From contig JAKAZC010000189.1 of assembly GCA_021826655.1 (NCBI GenBank), forward strand, positions 1 to 5,818: DNA of 5,818 nucleotides. The letters are read 5' to 3'. The notes under the pieces are model-generated. The model was not told where the DNA came from, searched no databases, and worked only from the letters and a program-made list of their open reading frames with translations. The translations under genes and the position numbers were made by a program. Of this stretch, positions 4,815-5,818 are shown in pieces (position 1 is the stretch's first letter; each line of letters begins with the position of its first letter). This DNA is from Actinomycetes bacterium. GTDB lineage: Bacteria; Actinomycetota; Acidimicrobiia; Acidimicrobiales; RAAP-2.

Positions 4815-5818
4815 TCAGGAGGACGCTGCCTGCGACGAGGGCGACGCCGGCCGCGGCGCGGGCGTCTGCAGTCGCTCGGCCATCATCTGCCTGAGGGCGG
4901 CCTTGTCCGGCTTCCCCGAGTGGAGCCGGGGCATGTCCTCCTCGTCGAGGACCAGGACCCGGCGGGGCACCTTGTAATTCGACAGTTGCGACCCCACCCA
5001 CTCGCGAACGCGTGCCTCGTCGAGCGAGGCGCCGGCCACCCGCTGGACGACCGCGACCACCAGCTCACCGCGCTGCTCGTCGGGCAGTCCGAAGACCGCC
5101 GGCTCCTGCACCTCGGGCATGGCGAGGAGCACGGTCTCCACCTCCTGGGGGGCGACGTTGGAGCCCGACGTCTTGATCATCTCGGTGTACCGGCTGACGA
5201 AGTGGATGATCCCGTCGGCGATGGAGCACCGGTCGCCCGTGTGGTACCAGCCGTCGGCGTCGAACACCTCGTCGCGCTCGCGTCGGTACAGGGCTCGCAT
5301 CATTCCCGGTCCCCGCACGAGGAGCTCGCCCTCCTCACCCTCGGCAACATCGGCACCGGTGTCCGGTTCGACGATCCTGCGCTCGAACCCGAGGATGGCA
5401 GGTCCGAGGCCGCCCTCCGGGTCGGTCCCGGGGTCGGCCGGTGACCCGGGCTCGAACATCGAGTGGGGCCCGAACGTCTCGGTCATCCCGATCCCGCGGG
5501 GCGTCGTGACGTGCGCGGACCCCTCACCCTGGGCGATGACACGTTCGGCGATGTCGCGGGCGAGCCGCCCGGCAACCCTCGTCGGGCGCTCGCGGGCGAG
5601 GAAGCGCTCCGTGGTCGCCCGGCTGTGCCTCGGGACCGCGAGGATCGTGGCTCCCGCCCAGATGGCGGGAAGGAACCCGTACCCGGGGCCGCCGACCCAC
5701 CAGAAGGCATAGTCGCAGTAGACGCGGTCGCCGGGCACGAAGGCGTGGGACCGGGCGTTGGCCTTCGCCCGCCGGGCCAGGGTGCCCTGGGTGTGGATTG
5801 CGCCCTTCGGGTCGGCGG
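4815..5818 (-). CDS. Acyl-CoA synthetase / AMP-dependent ligase, C-terminal part
   Basis: The gene runs off the right edge; 333 C-terminal residues are visible (numbered from codon 5816). It belongs to the ANL superfamily, which activates a carboxylic acid with ATP to an acyl-adenylate and transfers it to CoA. Motifs in order: ADPKGAIHTQG (1-11, end of the A3 phosphate-binding loop), WWVGGPGYGFLPAIWAGA (~39-56), GMTETFGPHS (110-119, A5), GELLVRGPGMM, WYHTGD (190-195, A7), SRYTEMIKTSG (208-218, A8, Gly replaced by Ser before the conserved Arg) and SGKPDK (300-305) with the catalytic lysine at 302. The GTG at 5738 is internal, not a start. The A3-A5 interval is shorter than usual by about 25-30 residues. 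The tail after 310 is disordered (PAPRPASPSSQAASS). The acyl substrate cannot be told from this fragment. It is convergent with the hydrolase. Confidence 0.92.
   Translation of the reverse strand, partial: ADPKGAIHTQGTLARRAKANARSHAFVPGDRVYCDYAFWWVGGPGYGFLPAIWAGATILAVPRHSRATTERFLARERPTRVAGRLARDIAERVIAQGEGSAHVTTPRGIGMTETFGPHSMFEPGSPADPGTDPEGGLGPAILGFERRIVEPDTGADVAEGEEGELLVRGPGMMRALYRRERDEVFDADGWYHTGDRCSIADGIIHFVSRYTEMIKTSGSNVAPQEVETVLLAMPEVQEPAVFGLPDEQRGELVVAVVQRVAGASLDEARVREWVGSQLSNYKVPRRVLVLDEEDMPRLHSGKPDKAALRQMMAERLQTPAPRPASPSSQAASS

Noticed and set aside
4920..5444. 174-codon + strand frame
   Set aside because: Antisense to conserved ligase motifs A5-A8; His/Leu/Asp-rich shadow translation.

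Overview
The window is very GC-rich DNA with strong G/C preference at third codon positions. It carries an exported DUF3089 hydrolase, a TSUP/DUF1634 pair, an acyl-CoA ligase and a promoter that looks leaderless. Together these suggest a high-GC actinobacterium, possibly an acidimicrobial-type lineage. That placement is an inference; no rRNA or marker gene is present.

Layout, left to right: (1) 2-286 (+) is the 3' end of an unassigned gene, faintly NERD-like. (2) 297-734 (+) is a short membrane ORF. Its first ~65 codons look real and resemble the start of DUF3147-type proteins, but the rest looks like non-coding readthrough, so it is probably a truncated gene. (3) 2790-571 (-) is a compact three-gene operon: a TauE/SafE (TSUP) permease, a DUF1634 three-helix membrane protein (ATGA overlap), and a HutC-type GntR regulator (4-nt gap). 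Its promoter at 2797-2825 has TTGTAC-N17-TACAAT just 6 nt from the ATG, implying a leaderless mRNA. It also holds a perfect TGTACGTACA palindrome and a duplicated 16-17-nt element. (4) 3384-2887 (-) is a MarR-family regulator. (5) 3473-4660 (+), divergent from it, is a secreted DUF3089 alpha/beta hydrolase. The gap between them holds two GCAA-N5-TTGC palindromes 30 bp apart, likely MarR operators. (6) 5818-4815 (-) is the C-terminal two thirds of an acyl-CoA synthetase/AMP-dependent ligase, running off the right edge and convergent with the hydrolase.

Working model (inference): the window contains two small self-contained regulatory modules. In one, GntR is the last gene of the transporter operon it probably represses. 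In the other, MarR sits back to back with the hydrolase it probably represses, with both promoters in an 88-bp gap. Nothing ties the ligase functionally to either module. I see no CRISPR array, tRNA, rRNA, insertion sequence or phage gene. I do not see a clearly new system; the most informative signals are the two operator regions and the apparent gene remnant on the left.
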